DNA from: Lineus longissimus
Lineage: Eukaryota; Nemertea; Pilidiophora; Heteronemertea; Lineidae
Assembly (NCBI RefSeq): GCF_910592395.1
Contig: NC_088324.1
Location: forward strand, 13,978,953 to 14,038,952
DNA length: 60,000 nucleotides
Direction of reading: 5' to 3'
Below, piece after piece: positions 24,507 to 38,500 of the stretch; position 1 is the first letter of the stretch; each line of letters opens with the position of its first letter. A program made the position numbers and the translations under genes. The notes beneath the pieces are model-generated. The model was given only the letters and a program-made list of their open reading frames with translations. It was not told the origin of the DNA and searched no databases.

Positions 24507-24552
24507 GACAAGTTCGCAGTGAATAAGCTTCATCCTCTCATTGGTTATTGAT
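24507..24552 (+). repeat. Dispersed repeat C, copy 2
   Basis: Partner of 21835-21880, same strand, about 41/46 identical by eye. Repeat B sequence is not present next to it. Confidence 0.7.
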
Positions 24553-25214
24553 CAGTTCTGTCAAAGTCTAATGAAAATAAGAAACACAAAGACTGATATT
24601 TAACTATTCATTCCTTCATTCCCAATTCTATTATCCTATTGCACCGTAGAAAATATCTCATTAAATACAACAGCATATAATCTACTCTATTTATATCATG
24701 AATATACAGATAATTACAGATATTAATACTGTTTGCACATCATCGAAAAGTTAACGAGATCTTGAAATACAGAAACATGTACCACGAGAATACAACGAGA
24801 ATCTTCAACATGGAGCTTCGAGGCCTACTGTGGGAAAAGGCAGTAACTCCATTTCATCTCCTTTGGAGTTGCTACCTTTTATCATCATTGGGGCTGCAGA
24901 TTGTAATGTACAGTTTTGTAGTTCATTTCATTCAGGTTTTAGTATTCTTTATATTTGCCGATAAATCGGTAGACAATGGCTTTCTTCTCTAAGAGTCGTA
25001 GCTATTTTCATAAATATTCTGTACATGTTTTTCATCTAAGGGCAGTACAGTAGCGCGTCTATAAGTTAATTACACAAGAAAAAAATAAATAGAAAGTCAA
25101 ACTGAACACAATGATTAAATTAAATGCAAAAATAACACACAGATGAACACAGGTTTTAATGACGATGCACACTATATACCTAGTGACGTCATAGGTTTGA
25201 GTGGAGTTAAATAG

Positions 25215-25256
25215 AGATGGCCGTCGTTCGGCCATCTTTTCTAATCTAATCTACTC
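25215..25256 (+). repeat. Hairpin AGATGGCCG/CGGCCATCT with TCTAA tail
   Basis: A perfect 9-bp stem with a TCGTT loop (25215-25237) is followed by TTTCTAATCTAATCTA, a short TCTAA tandem. The arrangement resembles the 3' hairpin and simple tail of some LINE families. A related half, GATGGCCGTTCAACGCC, occurs at 28273-28289 beside an AT-rich stretch. Confidence 0.45.
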
Positions 25257-28200
25257 TGCTATTTTACGCAAAGCTAGAACACAAAATCGAAATAAATACA
25301 TGAAGCCAGAAAGTGGTTTTCCGGAAAATAATCGCAACCATTGAAAGATACTGAACACAATGAAAATAAATAGGCAAAAGTGAACATATAGGCAGTTGAT
25401 TCGGCAAGAACGGACAATAAGATTGGCAGTAAATAACATTGTTACGTTTTGCCTTCTGACTTCACTCGAAAATATTCAGAGGACAACATTTGGTTCGGGG
25501 CGTTGACACAGTAATTACGATGGTTTTGTCTTCCATGATACTGCAGTTAAAATCTAACCGTATTTATATAGACAGGGCGATTGTGTGAGGGAGCTGTGGG
25601 AGTCGAGTGACATCCCGGAGCTGCAACCAGTCTTTCATGTAAATTAGTGTAAGCAAAACTACGTCAACATTGAGATCCGAATAGCAATTTCAGGAGACAA
25701 AATAACACACGGAAAGTTACAAAATGGTGTGATTTCCGACTAACTCGTGTCTCTCATCACTGAGCACGCGCCGACAACCCATCCAGATGGCTGATTACAA
25801 AACCTCCACGATAGCCATCAATGTCATCTTCTCAATCGTCTTATTAACCGCGTTTATTTTCGCATTACTCGATTAAAATTATTACAAAACTGAAACATGG
25901 GCCGCTCTATTAAAGCATTAACCGTTACAGTGGTCGTTTATGGTATTTGGCAACCCCTGGGGAGTGTGAAACCAATGCATTAATAGGGAATCTCGAATTA
26001 ATATTAGATTTTATCGTGGGTGAGAGAGGTAAATGGGGTTTGTGGAGTATGGTATTGCATTTCGTAACCTAATTATTTGATTCCTCGAAGGGATGGATCA
26101 AGATTTGTTAAATCTCTGCAGTGTGTTATCAGCATGCACTGTGTTGTGGAGAGATTTAGTACTATGGTCGAGGTCACAGCAGTGATCAAAAGGACAGATG
26201 AAATTAACATCGAATTCCAGGCAAGATTAACCCAGACGAAAAAGGTCCGAGAAAAAAAATTGGGAATACAATATTTAAATACGTGCATGTCTGTAAATGA
26301 CGCATGAAGTTCTGATCTTTGCCAGCTTGCTTTTTCTGTTGGTCAACCCAGAGTCTTTCTTCAGGCCTCTGTAGCCGAACTGGCCCATTACCAAATCGCT
26401 GCCAAATAACTCTTGAAGTAGTTCGAACCTTAGCTAAATCTAGATGTACATATGAACGTGAAATGATCTGATTTGTGAAAAGTAAAAATCCAATTTATGA
26501 CGAGTTGGGTACTTTTAGGCCTTACGTGAACAGTTTGAAACACCATAACCCCAAACACCGAGTGCGGCCAAATATTTTTGGAAAAAACATGGCTCTGTAT
26601 CAGAGTCAGATGCTGACAGCAAGAGCCAACGAAAGATTACTGGTGAGATATATAGGAAATGATTTATTGTCATACATTTAGTGCTTGTGTGATTGTTATT
26701 GTCTATAGTTCACATGGCAGGACAAACACGGATGGCCCGGCGCTGTAATGGCGGCAATTCACTGCGGGATGAGCACAAATGAGCTGAATAATTCTCTCAT
26801 TATTTCCCAAATGGCAATGTGTAAAAACATAATTATATCAGTCTAGGCGAAGTGGCTTGTTTTGTTTGAATCTTGCTTGCTGATGGCGGCCGTGATTAAG
26901 ATTTATTAGGATGATATACAAAGTAGAGATCTGATAGAAACGCCAAACTGACCAACGTCCTTGGCTTTTGAAAGTTGGGCCCTGGAAACCAACTTATAGA
27001 CAAAAGAAACGTTCGACAGAATCTTACTTTTGTTGCTTGATGGTTAGGGCCATGATTAGGAATTTTTTATATTGTTCGTAAGAGAAAGGCCGCAACAAGA
27101 TGTAGACTTGTAGAAGACATTCGGCGGGTAAAAGCACTGAGAATATAAAAACCATTCGTTAGGGACATAAAAAGATCGGGTTCCCAAGAACAGCTTTTTT
27201 TCGACAATACACGAAAGAAGTTTGTCATACCATCAGTATGTTTGAAAAGATGCGCAGAAAAGAGTAAAAATTCCCGACAAAATTAAGTTTCCAGACGATA
27301 CCCATTTTTAACAAAGCTTTCATTCATCAAAAGTTTGCATGAAGCCTATTGTCTTTATCTAATTACATCTGCCATATCGCATTGCCGAAGGCTTGAAACA
27401 CACTTATAAATCGTCTCATCCTAAAACAAGCCCTGTTAGGTACAGTAATTGCCATCAACCATGTTTGCCTCTTTTCCATCAATTTAGTCCAAATAATGAT
27501 TAGAGCACATAATTTGTGTAAACTATCATTGATACCTAATCGTTCTTGGATGGGCAACAAATTCATTAAATGTAGTTTGTTGACATATGTCGGTCACACA
27601 CGAACATCAGAAAGCCACAGTTAATGATGGGTCAACCACGAAATGTCACATTTTCGAGAGTCAAGTCCACTTTGGGGAGTGATTTTTCTTCGTGTTGTAT
27701 GTTTTCTTGTTTTAAACAGTAAACACGGTTTCTCACACCAAGAATGAGAACATCCGCTCTGTCCCCGAACCAAAAGACCAAGCGAAAACTTAGCACAGAA
27801 AACAACCTCACCGAATTCTTACTTTTCGCCTTTTCCCCTTAATATATTCATGCAAAATAAATAATTTGATTAGCTATAGTTTTTTCGGCCCCAATAAGGC
27901 GGTGTGGAACAAAAATAATGATTTTTGATTCGATATTATGGAATGACTTTCTGCAAGCGATGAAATATATATCATGCCGACAAAATCGATTTGTTTTCTC
28001 AATTTTGGCGGGTTGGGAACCATTGTTATGCCTTTCTCTGCAACAGCGTAGAATATCATATGAGGGTAAAATCATTTAGTTTGATAACTTTCTAAATGAC
28101 CTCTCTGGCATTTGCACCCAACGAACTCTCAAATAAGCTGAATACTAATCACACAAAATGTGATGACGTAATCCAAAATTGCGTACCAATTTCGACCCTG

Positions 28201-28979
28201 GTGGATGGCCAATAGTCACGTTCATGTTGTTGCTGCAGGAAATTAAATAATAATTTTATATGATTAAAGCCCGATGGCCGTTCAACGCCTAAGGCAGTTA
28301 TGAAACAAATAATTAAATTAGCAATAATAAAAGATACAAATAAAAGATAAATAAAAGTTAGAAATGCATGAAAAGAAATGCAACAGAAAGTCAAATAAAT
28401 CTTAGGTTTCGTTTGAAGGATACCTTTCAAAATCAACCAGAGCAAAATTTTACAGATTTCTTACCCTTAGCACAAAATGCTCAAAAGGTTTTATCAGCTA
28501 CCAATGCCATAAGGACAAAGTATTCTTAACGGTTTGCATTGAAAAGCTATGTAAATTTATATGGATTCCGCTTCCGGTCATGCGTGACTAAAAGCGGATG
28601 ATGATTTCAAAACTACTGTATAGTCATGATCATAGTCATAGTCATTTCTGAAAAAAGCGCTTCTGTGAGTTTGCCTTTTCTCGAAAAGTAGCACATTGCA
28701 ATCGGTGACAAGCAAACTGTTCGATGGGCAAATGTTCATTTCCGTGTAAGAATCTCTGGCCCTTGTTTCGAGCCTTCTCGTTGAAATATTTTCGGAGCTG
28801 TGGCTCCAGTATCTATCACATCTAGCCATCATCGATTTATAGCTTCAACCTGTTCGACGCTCCAAAGTCCAGTCCGTTTCGAACATGCGCAGGTCGTCCT
28901 GCGAGGACAGGTCTCTGTTGATGCGGGTCTCAAGGCCACGCCTGTTCCTAGATTCCTGTTAATTTCCTTCGCTACTCCC

Positions 28980-29557
28980 TCAGACTGATAACCGGTTTGT
29001 AGTCAGTGCTAGCGGGGCTATATGGCCAGAGAGATCCTGGTTGACAGAGTGCATGGTCGAAAGATCATGCTTCATGGCGGAGTGCATCGTCGGGCTTGGT
29101 CGCAGTGGCGGGCATGGTGGGGGCGATGGGCGCTGGCCCGTAAGCTGAGGTGGTGAAGAAGACAATCCGGGTAGATGTAGGTGGGGTGAGGGTCTCATAC
29201 CCGTCATCGGTGGCGGTGAAGGCCTGAAACTGCTCATTTGTGGGCTATGAGCTGGTGGTGCGCTCATTTGGGGTGGAGGCGACTGTCTAAGAGCAGTCAG
29301 AGTTGATGGAGACGGCGTCTTCGGCGGGACACCCGGCGACACAGTGATATTTCCGTGGCTATCAATAGCAGTCACGGACCCTGGTGGGGAATGCTGGGTC
29401 TCCACATGGCGTCTGAGGTCAACCTTGCGCTGGAAGGCCCGGCCGCATCGGTCGCATGAGAAAGGCTTGAAGCCGGTGTGTTTTCGGCTGTGGGTAATGA
29501 GGTTGGAGGATTGGCTGAAAGCCTTGCCGCATTGAAGACACTTGTGGGGCTTCTCTC
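28980..29557 (-). CDS. gfi1: GFI1-family transcription factor, last coding exon C (zinc fingers 5-6, Pro-rich tail, stop)
   Basis: The acceptor TGTCTTTTCAG precedes GAGAGAAGCCC, which completes the HTGEKPH linker. The exon holds 2 bases and 192 codons including the TGA at 28982-28980. Finger 5 (C272/C275/H288/H292) contains [18 protein letters not shown], and finger 6 (C300/C303/H316/H321) contains [15 protein letters not shown]. Both are near-identical to vertebrate GFI1, confirming the six-finger layout. Vertebrate GFI1 stops only a few residues after finger 6. Here a 136-residue tail follows, rich in Pro, Ser and Met. It has repeated RPSP blocks (at least four), several Q/M-rich SPPP blocks, two DLS tripeptides (KHDLS, NQDLS) and the ending [12 protein letters not shown]. 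The tail is probably disordered, and its role is unknown. I saw no convincing minus-strand AATAAA close downstream, so the 3' UTR end is not set. Confidence 0.96.
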
Positions 29558-32500
29558 CTGAAAAGACAAGATGGAAGAAAACGTAAGTCTTATACTTGTA
29601 TGAAAGGAGTACATAAAGAAGATTTGATGGCATAAGTGATCGGGCTGTGATTAATGTCTAATAGATAGTCTTTTCTAGTATCTGCAATCGTGGACGATGA
29701 GTACTTCATGTTGGTCGGAGAAGGTCTGTCTCAGCCTGTAGCCAAAAGATGAAAAAAGACGAAATGAAAAGGAGAGAAAGCCTGAATAATGGTTCGTATT
29801 GAAAACAAAGCTCGTGCTCTTCATCTTTTTTGCCTGACGTGTGTTCCAAAACGAGCCTTATTCTCACAGACAATATGGCCTACATAATCCGAACAGATAA
29901 CCATCTGCCGTGTTGCTCTTCCAGACGCTGTCGATGAGGGAAAATGCGAATTATCTGATTGTCATATATGTTATTCTGTCAGTGTGCCAACGAAACAGAA
30001 GTCTTGATCATCTGTAGCTCCGCAGAAAAAAATCATGGCGGGATCATACAATGAAGTCGACTCACGCCGAAGCCAAATGGCGAAAACGAGATCTGGAACA
30101 TCTTAGGCGAAAGTAGCTAATCAAGAGGCGCTATGACAAGCCTTAATATAGGATTCTAGTCTTCAGGGAGCAATCTGAAGCAAGTTCGGCTAATTGGTGC
30201 TGGTCGGTGGCCTGTCTCACCCGGCCCAATACGCGGGTGCCCCATCCGTACACAGCCGTTACAAGCAGCGGTACGCGCAGTACGACAGAGCTTTCAACTC
30301 TTTAGCGAAATTGGATAAAAAATTCAGGAAGATCCGCAAACGTTACGGCCAGAGCGGAATGTGAAATCACAACGACGGATGGGTAATTCGAAGAAATTTC
30401 TGCTGTAATCTGCGCACTAGCCCCCTGGGGGCCACCTCTGCAACCAAATCAAATCGACAAAATGGCGAATAACAAATTTGTTAATCTTGACTTCGGAGCG
30501 GATTGGGGAAACACTTTTCCTATAACTAGATATAGTCAACAGTTCTGGTCTCTCGGGAGTTTGTTGGTGGAGTGATTTTGACACTAGGCCAGATTATCGT
30601 CTGCCGCGGCCGTCATGTGGCAAACCTTGTGTTGATTTGTCTTGATTTTCTCGGCTGATTCTCTCACACAACATTACCACATGGAAATGTGTCGGCTCTC
30701 ATTTGGTATTTCATCTTTATGGAGATGGTGAACAGCGTTCTGGCTCCGCCATCTTGAAATGTCGTATAGGAACAGGCGATTGAAAAATCCGACCTCGGAG
30801 TCAGAGATTATGCTTGGAAGAATTGTAACAGGTCTGATCGGCGAAGGTTCCGTAACATTCAAGCCCGGTTCCAAGGCTGGTGACCAGCAAATTTTGACTG
30901 ACTACAGTTAAAATATTCAGCATGGCGGTAATCTTGACGATGGAACGATGGAATGTTTTGCGAAATTATTGCGCTCAAATTGAAAGAATACAATTTATAG
31001 CATTACATTCCAACTCAGATTCTGAAATCTGTATTAACCTCTACAAAAACACTGGAAACCACGAAGCTAATTCTGAAAATGCATCTCGAATGCAGAGAAT
31101 AGCAATTCTTTACGTTGGCAACCATTTTGATTAACAAAAACTACAGAACAATTTTGCGAGTCTCTTTGATTAATTTGTTAGAGACTTTAAAAAGCACGTT
31201 CTCTGCAGCCATCGCTCATTGTGGGAATTTGTAAAAATTTCGGAAAATTCCTAATTACGTTCCATTTTTGAGGAGCTCGTGGTATTTTGTCTCATGGAGG
31301 ATCGTTTCGGTGTCAACATGGTAATTGGCTTGATGACTCCATTGGCGTCAGCGGCAGGACTTAGCACGGGCTCACCCGATGCTGCGAGATTGAGTAAACC
31401 TAATCAACTCTAATTACAAGGCTATGAGTAACTGATTAAGATTTCTTGGAGTCGTGCATCGTTTATTTCTCCAAGGGCCCGAAATGCACCGTGATGTGTC
31501 GTAAAGCAGTCGCGAGATGACATCCGAGGACTTCAATTTGCGACAATTATCGTATGGTGTGCGTGATGGATAAAAGCCGCTTGAATTCTACACAAAAGAG
31601 CCAGAACAGATTTCATCGTAAAGTTGCCAGATTTCCCTTCCTAATGAAATCTAGTGACTCGGCGCAGAGGAAAAATGACCGACTTTGATTTTCAAGTAAT
31701 TTGTTTCACGACACCCAGAGGAGTTCGCAGTGGATCGGATTCGGCGGTTGCAGTGTAAATGGGCTATTTTAGAAACACACAGAGAGCGACTACATCAGCG
31801 GAGGGCATCTCCCTGCTGGGCGTCTTATATTCACATAAGTGACAGTCATTAGGAACACTGATTGAAAATTAACCTTTTCGGTCAAAGGAGGAATACGCCA
31901 ACCCATTGCCAGCGAGGCTGTTTTGTTGGACGATGATGACGCCCACTAAATGAAGTGTAGCGGTTCTTGTACCTGATCAAGCTGACTGTAATGAAATGTT
32001 GTATCGATGTTTTGTACATCAAGTCACACCGTTTTCAATCGCTCTCACTGGCCCATTTATGCCGTTCAAAGCTGGGCAGTAAACAGCCATCATTAACATG
32101 AGGAGCTAGTGGCTTGAAATTTTGAAACACGAAGCCAAAACGAGCAGTATCTATTTCTTCAAATGGTTGATAAAAAACAAATCATTGCATGTCTCATCAT
32201 GCAAAGCTGTCGCAGCAACAACCCCCAGCATAGACAAGTGAAGAAGCGGCATAAATCCGAATAAATTAACGCTGCACGACAGAAAACAAATCAGCGAAAC
32301 ACAAACTCAGTGCACACAGATTTCTCCGTGACACTTCTTGGCCAGATTTGAGGATGGTGTCCCAGGAGACCCGCAGTGGGGCCAGCTTATGACTATACTG
32401 CAAGCTGGTTGTACCAAGTGATGAATATTTGACCGAGGTTTGTTAGACGTTATTCGATCTTATTCCTCAGCGCTGCATAATGGCGGGCGTTTATTCATGA

Positions 32501-35500
32501 TTATAGCGCCGGGCTGCTGGTGGTGATGAAATATTCACCATTTATAACATAAATCGCGGCAGTAGCTGGTTTGACGGTTGGTGACGCGTCCGCTCATGCC
32601 ACGGACGATGTAGTGTCCTTTGTTATGAGTTGGGAACCGGCAACCAGCGACTCCAAATTGCTCCACGGTTATCAAGTTGTTCGGTCATTAGTAGCTTTTT
32701 TAGCCGTATCTAAAGACCAATAAAAATCGGCGAGGTTTTTTTCAATACAGCAGCAAATACGATTTGAATGGTGATGGGCAATTTGAGACCATCAACCCTG
32801 AATTACCCCAAACAGTACATCAGCATACTAAAACAATATTATGATGCTAGTAATCTGTAACAGTTCCAAGAGCTGTCCAGTTCATTCTGCGTAATGATCG
32901 CACCAAACCAAACCATTTTCGGCACACCCTTGATTTAGCGTACCTAATAGCATGGCGCACCCCATGATTGCTGCTATTTTCCAAAACTCGCATCAAGCCC
33001 ATTTTAGAGAGGTAATCTGCGTCATCAGTCATGAGCAATGAATACGACCAGTTTTTTCTTGATACATCTGGAGGATGAACAACCAATGACATAGCTCTTC
33101 CCAGGAGCCAGCGAAACATTAAACAATACAAAACAATAAAAACTTGTGAATGCAATTACTTCAGTTTTGTACACAAATGCCTAGTGTATATGTACATTAA
33201 GTTTTCAGTACAAGCATCTACTGGTTTGTTCATATCATCCGTTATTTGCATGCAGTATACTTGCCAAAGCAATGCATTACAATTCCATTTGGTGGAAACC
33301 GTTAGCATTAAGGTTTATTGGATCTGGCAACCATTACATACTTCAAAAGAATCCGAAGTTTTGTTGTTCGTTTTTATCTGATTTTTTTAAACGATGACGA
33401 TGTCCAAACAGCGGCGCAGTAGGAGTTGCAATGGCGTCATCAAAAAACGACCACGTCCCTGTGGCCGAGTCCATGTGGCGTCAGTGCTGTTAGTGCCAAA
33501 ACAACAACATCGATTTGGAGCTTCTGAACAACAAAATCAACCATTTGCACCACGAAGAGCATCAGTATTTTTTTCTCTGACTTTTAATTACGCGTTCCTC
33601 TCAATCACACGTGTTCTCCGGATTACGCACCGAAAATAAACGTGAAATTGGCTTCTTAGTGACAGGGAAGCAATCGCCATGATGTATTGTTTTGTCGGGA
33701 AAAATTGCAAAATTACCGTCTTGTTCGGGTGTCTTTCTTTTTGTGTTTGCTGGCTGTTATTAGAATGATAAGGGCGAATGGGCGGTAGAGATGCGTGGAT
33801 TGAATGAAATGGGTTGTTTTATTCAAATGGCGCCAGTCTAAGATTAGTCCCAGCTTGATTGCAAAAGGAGGAATCTTCAAGTAGCTTCAGTTCATCTCGA
33901 GGAGAGGTTGTTGACAAATTACATATTAATACACCATTTTCAAGCGAGTTGGCCAAAGATCGGCTTGATCAAAGTTTTCGTCATGATTGCCGATGTCAGC
34001 CAAGTCATAAGAGGCCAAAGTACTCGACAGAGTATTTATAAGCCCGTGGCATGTTTTGAAAGGGCAATAACCCACCAAATCGTACGAACTACAAAGACAA
34101 GTTTCGGATTACTATTCCTCTACAAGCACTACTTGGGTTGTTGACAAGATTTACTTGGGACTACGATCAGATAGCGAGGCCATCATTGTGAATTACTCCA
34201 GAATTATTTCCCGCAGTAATTACCTTGGGTAGATTACCGTACGCGGTGTCTGGTTTATCGGGGATGCTCCTGGCAGAGTTGAGATGAATCGCCAACAGCC
34301 CAGATTGCCAGAGTGAGAGATTGGTGAGCTAATGACACTCTCATCCAGGAATGATCGTAATTCGGTAATTACACAGTTTGATTGCCGCGTGTCATCTTGG
34401 ATCGTCTGATTATCTCAAAGCGGCCATCTTGTCGGGGCGGAATTACTAAACCTCGACCCAAGACACCAAAACACAGTTTAGATGAGTACTTGCATTGTTT
34501 GAAGAGTGACAGTTATTCTGAGGACGAGGTTTTGACATCAAAACAAATATGGCCGCCGGACTGGCGTCATGGGATTTTGGATGAAGGATTCAGATTCGAA
34601 TTAAATTACTCTCTGTATGCCAGATTCATCAAAATAATGTCATCATTTGGTGGGGAAGTGGGCTTCATTTTTGGCATTCGACCTATGAAAAGTACCCCAT
34701 GTAACTATTTCCGGACAATTTTGCTGTTCTCTGCCTGGAATGGACCCAGACACATTCCTCAGCCCTGGAGTAATCTATCGGGAAGATTGAACGAGAAATC
34801 AGAAGGAGAACGACTTTTATTAGCACAATAAAACAATACAAGGCCAATTGGCAGGTCGATCACTCCGCATTTTATGGACACCCCAATAGATCATCTCTCC
34901 GTTTAATTGCAGCACTGGGGATGGAACTTTGTGTTGATGATTTTGCAGCCCACTCCTAAACAATGCGCCCCGATTACCCCTGAGAAACGGTCCGGATGAA
35001 TATAAAATCTGATCAGGGCTGGTGGTGTGCGGGTAAGATTTATTGCATCTCGTGAAATCTCACGGTATGTTGTCGAAATGCCGACGTATCTTCTGGTTTC
35101 ACCAGTGCTGATTTTGCTATTTCGAAGTTCAGAAATGTCTCTCTTTCCCAAAACAAAATTAAATTACATGTGAATTGTTTTGACTCACGTCGAGTCATAC
35201 GAAAACTTGTAAAATAGACGTCGCGTCATAAAACTGCACCCGATTTGTTTGGCCCAGACATCATATGATCGTCTGGCGTCTGCAGACAGTCGCAGATTTT
35301 GTCTAGACCAACACACTCAGATTTTGTCTAATCTTCTGCGAAGATTAAGACAAAATGCGCAAGATTGTCACATAATCGTAATAATTGTCATGACACTCTT
35401 TCACGTCAGTCGATCATCATGTCCTGTCGTCTCATCAACCTAGCTCCCTTCTTCCTTGTATACAAACAAAATGCACGATGGCGACTAGCGTATGGACCTC

Positions 35501-38500
35501 CGGGGACGATGTTGTCATCAGACGCGGTGACCGGCGCCACATTGACTGGCAGACGACATCAATAAAAGCCCGGATGTAATCGATAAATCCCCGGATGTAA
35601 TCGACAAATCTAAACTAACACAATTACATCTGAGCACTTGGCCGAGGAAATTTAATTTCACACATCAGGGGGATGAAATAATTAATGACAAAGTTGGTAA
35701 AACGGTGACAGTAAGCTAGAGGCAGCGTGAGGACTTGAAAGTGTTCCAAAGCTACGACTTCAGCCAAGCTCGCGGCAGTAATCGCTGCAGTCCTGTTTGA
35801 CTGAAGATTGCTAAATTGAGCATCGTTCAGGCGGCTTTATATCGCCGATTATCAATGTAGTGGCGTAATGAAACAGACTGCAGGAATATTACCGTGCTAT
35901 TAGTCGATAATAGCCTTGAGTGGCTCAGGAGGGCGGTGGATTAGAGGGACAAGTGCCCATTGATTATGGGTGGTCGTGGAGGAGATGCGCGGTCATTTCA
36001 CTCAAGGAATCCTAATGATGATTTCACTTATATCTTTGTTGTTTATATGCAAACCATAGAGCTGTTCAAAGGGCACAGAAGGCGTCAGTGAGATGTGCCC
36101 ACAAGTGTCAACAGACCGAAAAAAACTTGGATGCATGGCATGACTTTGTTCAACTTCAAACACATGATGTTCAATAGTCATTCTGTTCTTTAGAACAGTT
36201 AAACAGCATATTCCTGAACATTCTTTCGTGTATGAAAGCAGTGACATTAGAGCGAACTCGGTCCTCTACTCTCGAGGTGTGAACATCTGTCACACCGCCT
36301 AGGATCCACCACGCAGGCAATCTCACAGCTTCCAAGAGAAGCAAATTGGATTTTGCACGTTAGACGTTTTCGCGAGCCTCCCTTGGGTCACACCAAGGCG
36401 ACTCGAAGTGAAAATGGGATGTTGACTTGCGCAATCAGAACGAGGCAATCGCGTGAAGCCCGGATGTAACTAACGTTTTATGGCAAGATGGCGGCAGATT
36501 TTTGCCCCCTATAGTTGAGCTCTGAACAGCCTGATGCTGTGCTGTGGCCAGATTTATCAAACCTATTGCCTGAGAAACTGGCAAGATATTTCTGATGGAG
36601 AGACGACTTGTAAGCTCCATAGATTTCGTCCGTTTAGGGTTCTTTTGTGATAGATTTGTTGCGAACCTGAGGCAGATTTTGTGCTTTAAAAATGGCGAGT
36701 TCATTGGATTGGGGCCGATAAAATGTTAATCAGTTACTGCGCATGATTTACTGAATTACCAGACAAGGGTCGGCATCAACTTCGTCACGAGCCCGAATTT
36801 TAGTGTTGAAAACAGAATGAGAACCCAAAAAATGGCGGATGATTGTCACGCCCCGTCTTCGTTTGGTGATTAAGTTTTTGATAATTTCTGCTGTAACAGA
36901 TGTTACCTCATTTCAGACATGTAAATCAGAGATAGTTTCATTCATTTCTGAAATCAAGTGATCTGGTCTGCAGACGACCTCTTTGATGGTTGCAGACGAC
37001 CACCGCGCAGCAAGAACGAGGCTGTCGAGTGCCCAAAACACCTTCATTCAAACTATTTTCAATCAAACGTTATATTTTCCCTCGTGATTGCAACAGCCAC
37101 GCGACTTACAAAAAAGTCTCACAACAATACCTGTCGTTTATTTCATCTTTTATTCGCACCCTGGATGAGATAAAACAGAGACCGGCCCCAGGACCGGTGC
37201 GTCATTATTCCCAATTTCAAATATCATAATGTAGGGTACGCGCCGTGAAAAGTTCCATTGTTAGAGCAAATCAGAACAGGTCGTCTGCATTGTTCCCGCC
37301 CACTGTTGCGCATCGTCTGCGAGGTGCTGTTTTATCTTTCAATGAAAAGGATGAGGCTAGCGATTGTCCTAGTCTTCTTTCAACAGGTGCACCATTCTTT
37401 AGAATTTATCTATCATATAGCGTTACGTTCTGTAGATTTTCGCAATCTCGTTAGGACCTCGCTGCGCTATCATGAGCAGTGATGCGCGTGCTCGGCTGGA
37501 GGTGGACAATATTATCAACAAAACAGTTTTCTGTAAATTTACATTTGCTGAAAACCGGATTGGAGAGGCCAGATTCAAGACCATTGTCACACGTCATGAA
37601 CGAAGAAACAGGTTTCATTCAAATACAGATAGGTCAAATGAAATTTCGTAAACATCGTTAGTAAAAAAATCCTTTAGGATTCCCAGGGTGCTTATTTTTA
37701 AGTGTATTCAAATAAGTTTTGTAAACTTAAAAATCTTCTTTGTTGACATAACTTGAGATAGTGGCCGTTTCTTCATAAAGAAATAGAAAAATACAACTTT
37801 TTAAAAAGTGTTTTGATGGGCACGATTTTTAGACGCGCGGTCCACGCGAACCAACACAACATGGCTTTGTTAAGGCCAGACGACAGTTGGCCAACCGACA
37901 AAAAGTATAATTTATTATTTTTTCTTAAAGAAACTGTTTATCTTTCCGACTTTTGATAGACGATTCTTTGAGATGATGCCGTGAATTGTCTACGGTTCGC
38001 TGGCAAAAGTACACAGGCTCTTACTTTGTTGTATTTTGTTGTATCCATGTTGTGAAGTGTCAGATATTTTGTTTTGTAAGAGAAAGCACTTTGCAGACTA
38101 CAGGTGTTGTCCCAAATCTCGGCCGGACACAAGGGCTCCAAACACCACTGCCTACCAGTCTTGTCCTTGGATAAACTTCTTATAAAATGCATCATTCTTT
38201 GATGAAGAAGAAAGTTTGACCTGGACCGCCTAAATTGGGAGACAGCTCCCATTTGATAACTCTTCATTCAAATAGCTCATACATGTCTGAGCGCGATCCC
38301 CACTGCGGGCAAACTTCGTCGTATTGTCTCATTGTGAATACGTCTTCATCAAGATGCAAACCATCTTGTTTCCGTACTCCAGCAACGAGGGTCACACCCT
38401 TCAGAGCCTTCTCACGTATTGGGGACCATACCCCTCCCAACCGCTGGCAAAACGAAATAACAACCCGCGAACAACGCCAAACACAACCTATGATTATCTC

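Larger units (their letters stand above)
16821..28979. other. Region 3' of gfi1, no identified gene
   Basis: It contains repeats B and C, the AAATCTCG cluster, the octamer inverted repeat, possible LINE ends and two full CREs TGACGTCA (23033, 25184). A 98-codon hydrophobic minus-strand frame at 28149-28445 is AT-rich background. The immediate 28,100-28,979 stretch should include the gfi1 3' UTR, but its end is not visible. Confidence 0.5.

Noticed and set aside
28149-28445. 98-codon hydrophobic frame just 3' of gfi1
   Set aside because: AT-rich DNA yields Phe/Leu/Ile-rich frames on this strand, and there is no start context or conservation evidence.
34382-34831. 149-codon plus-strand frame beginning MPRVILDRL
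   Set aside because: It begins with TTG, shows mixed composition without any known motif, and its resemblance to a SNAG start is limited to three residues on the wrong strand.
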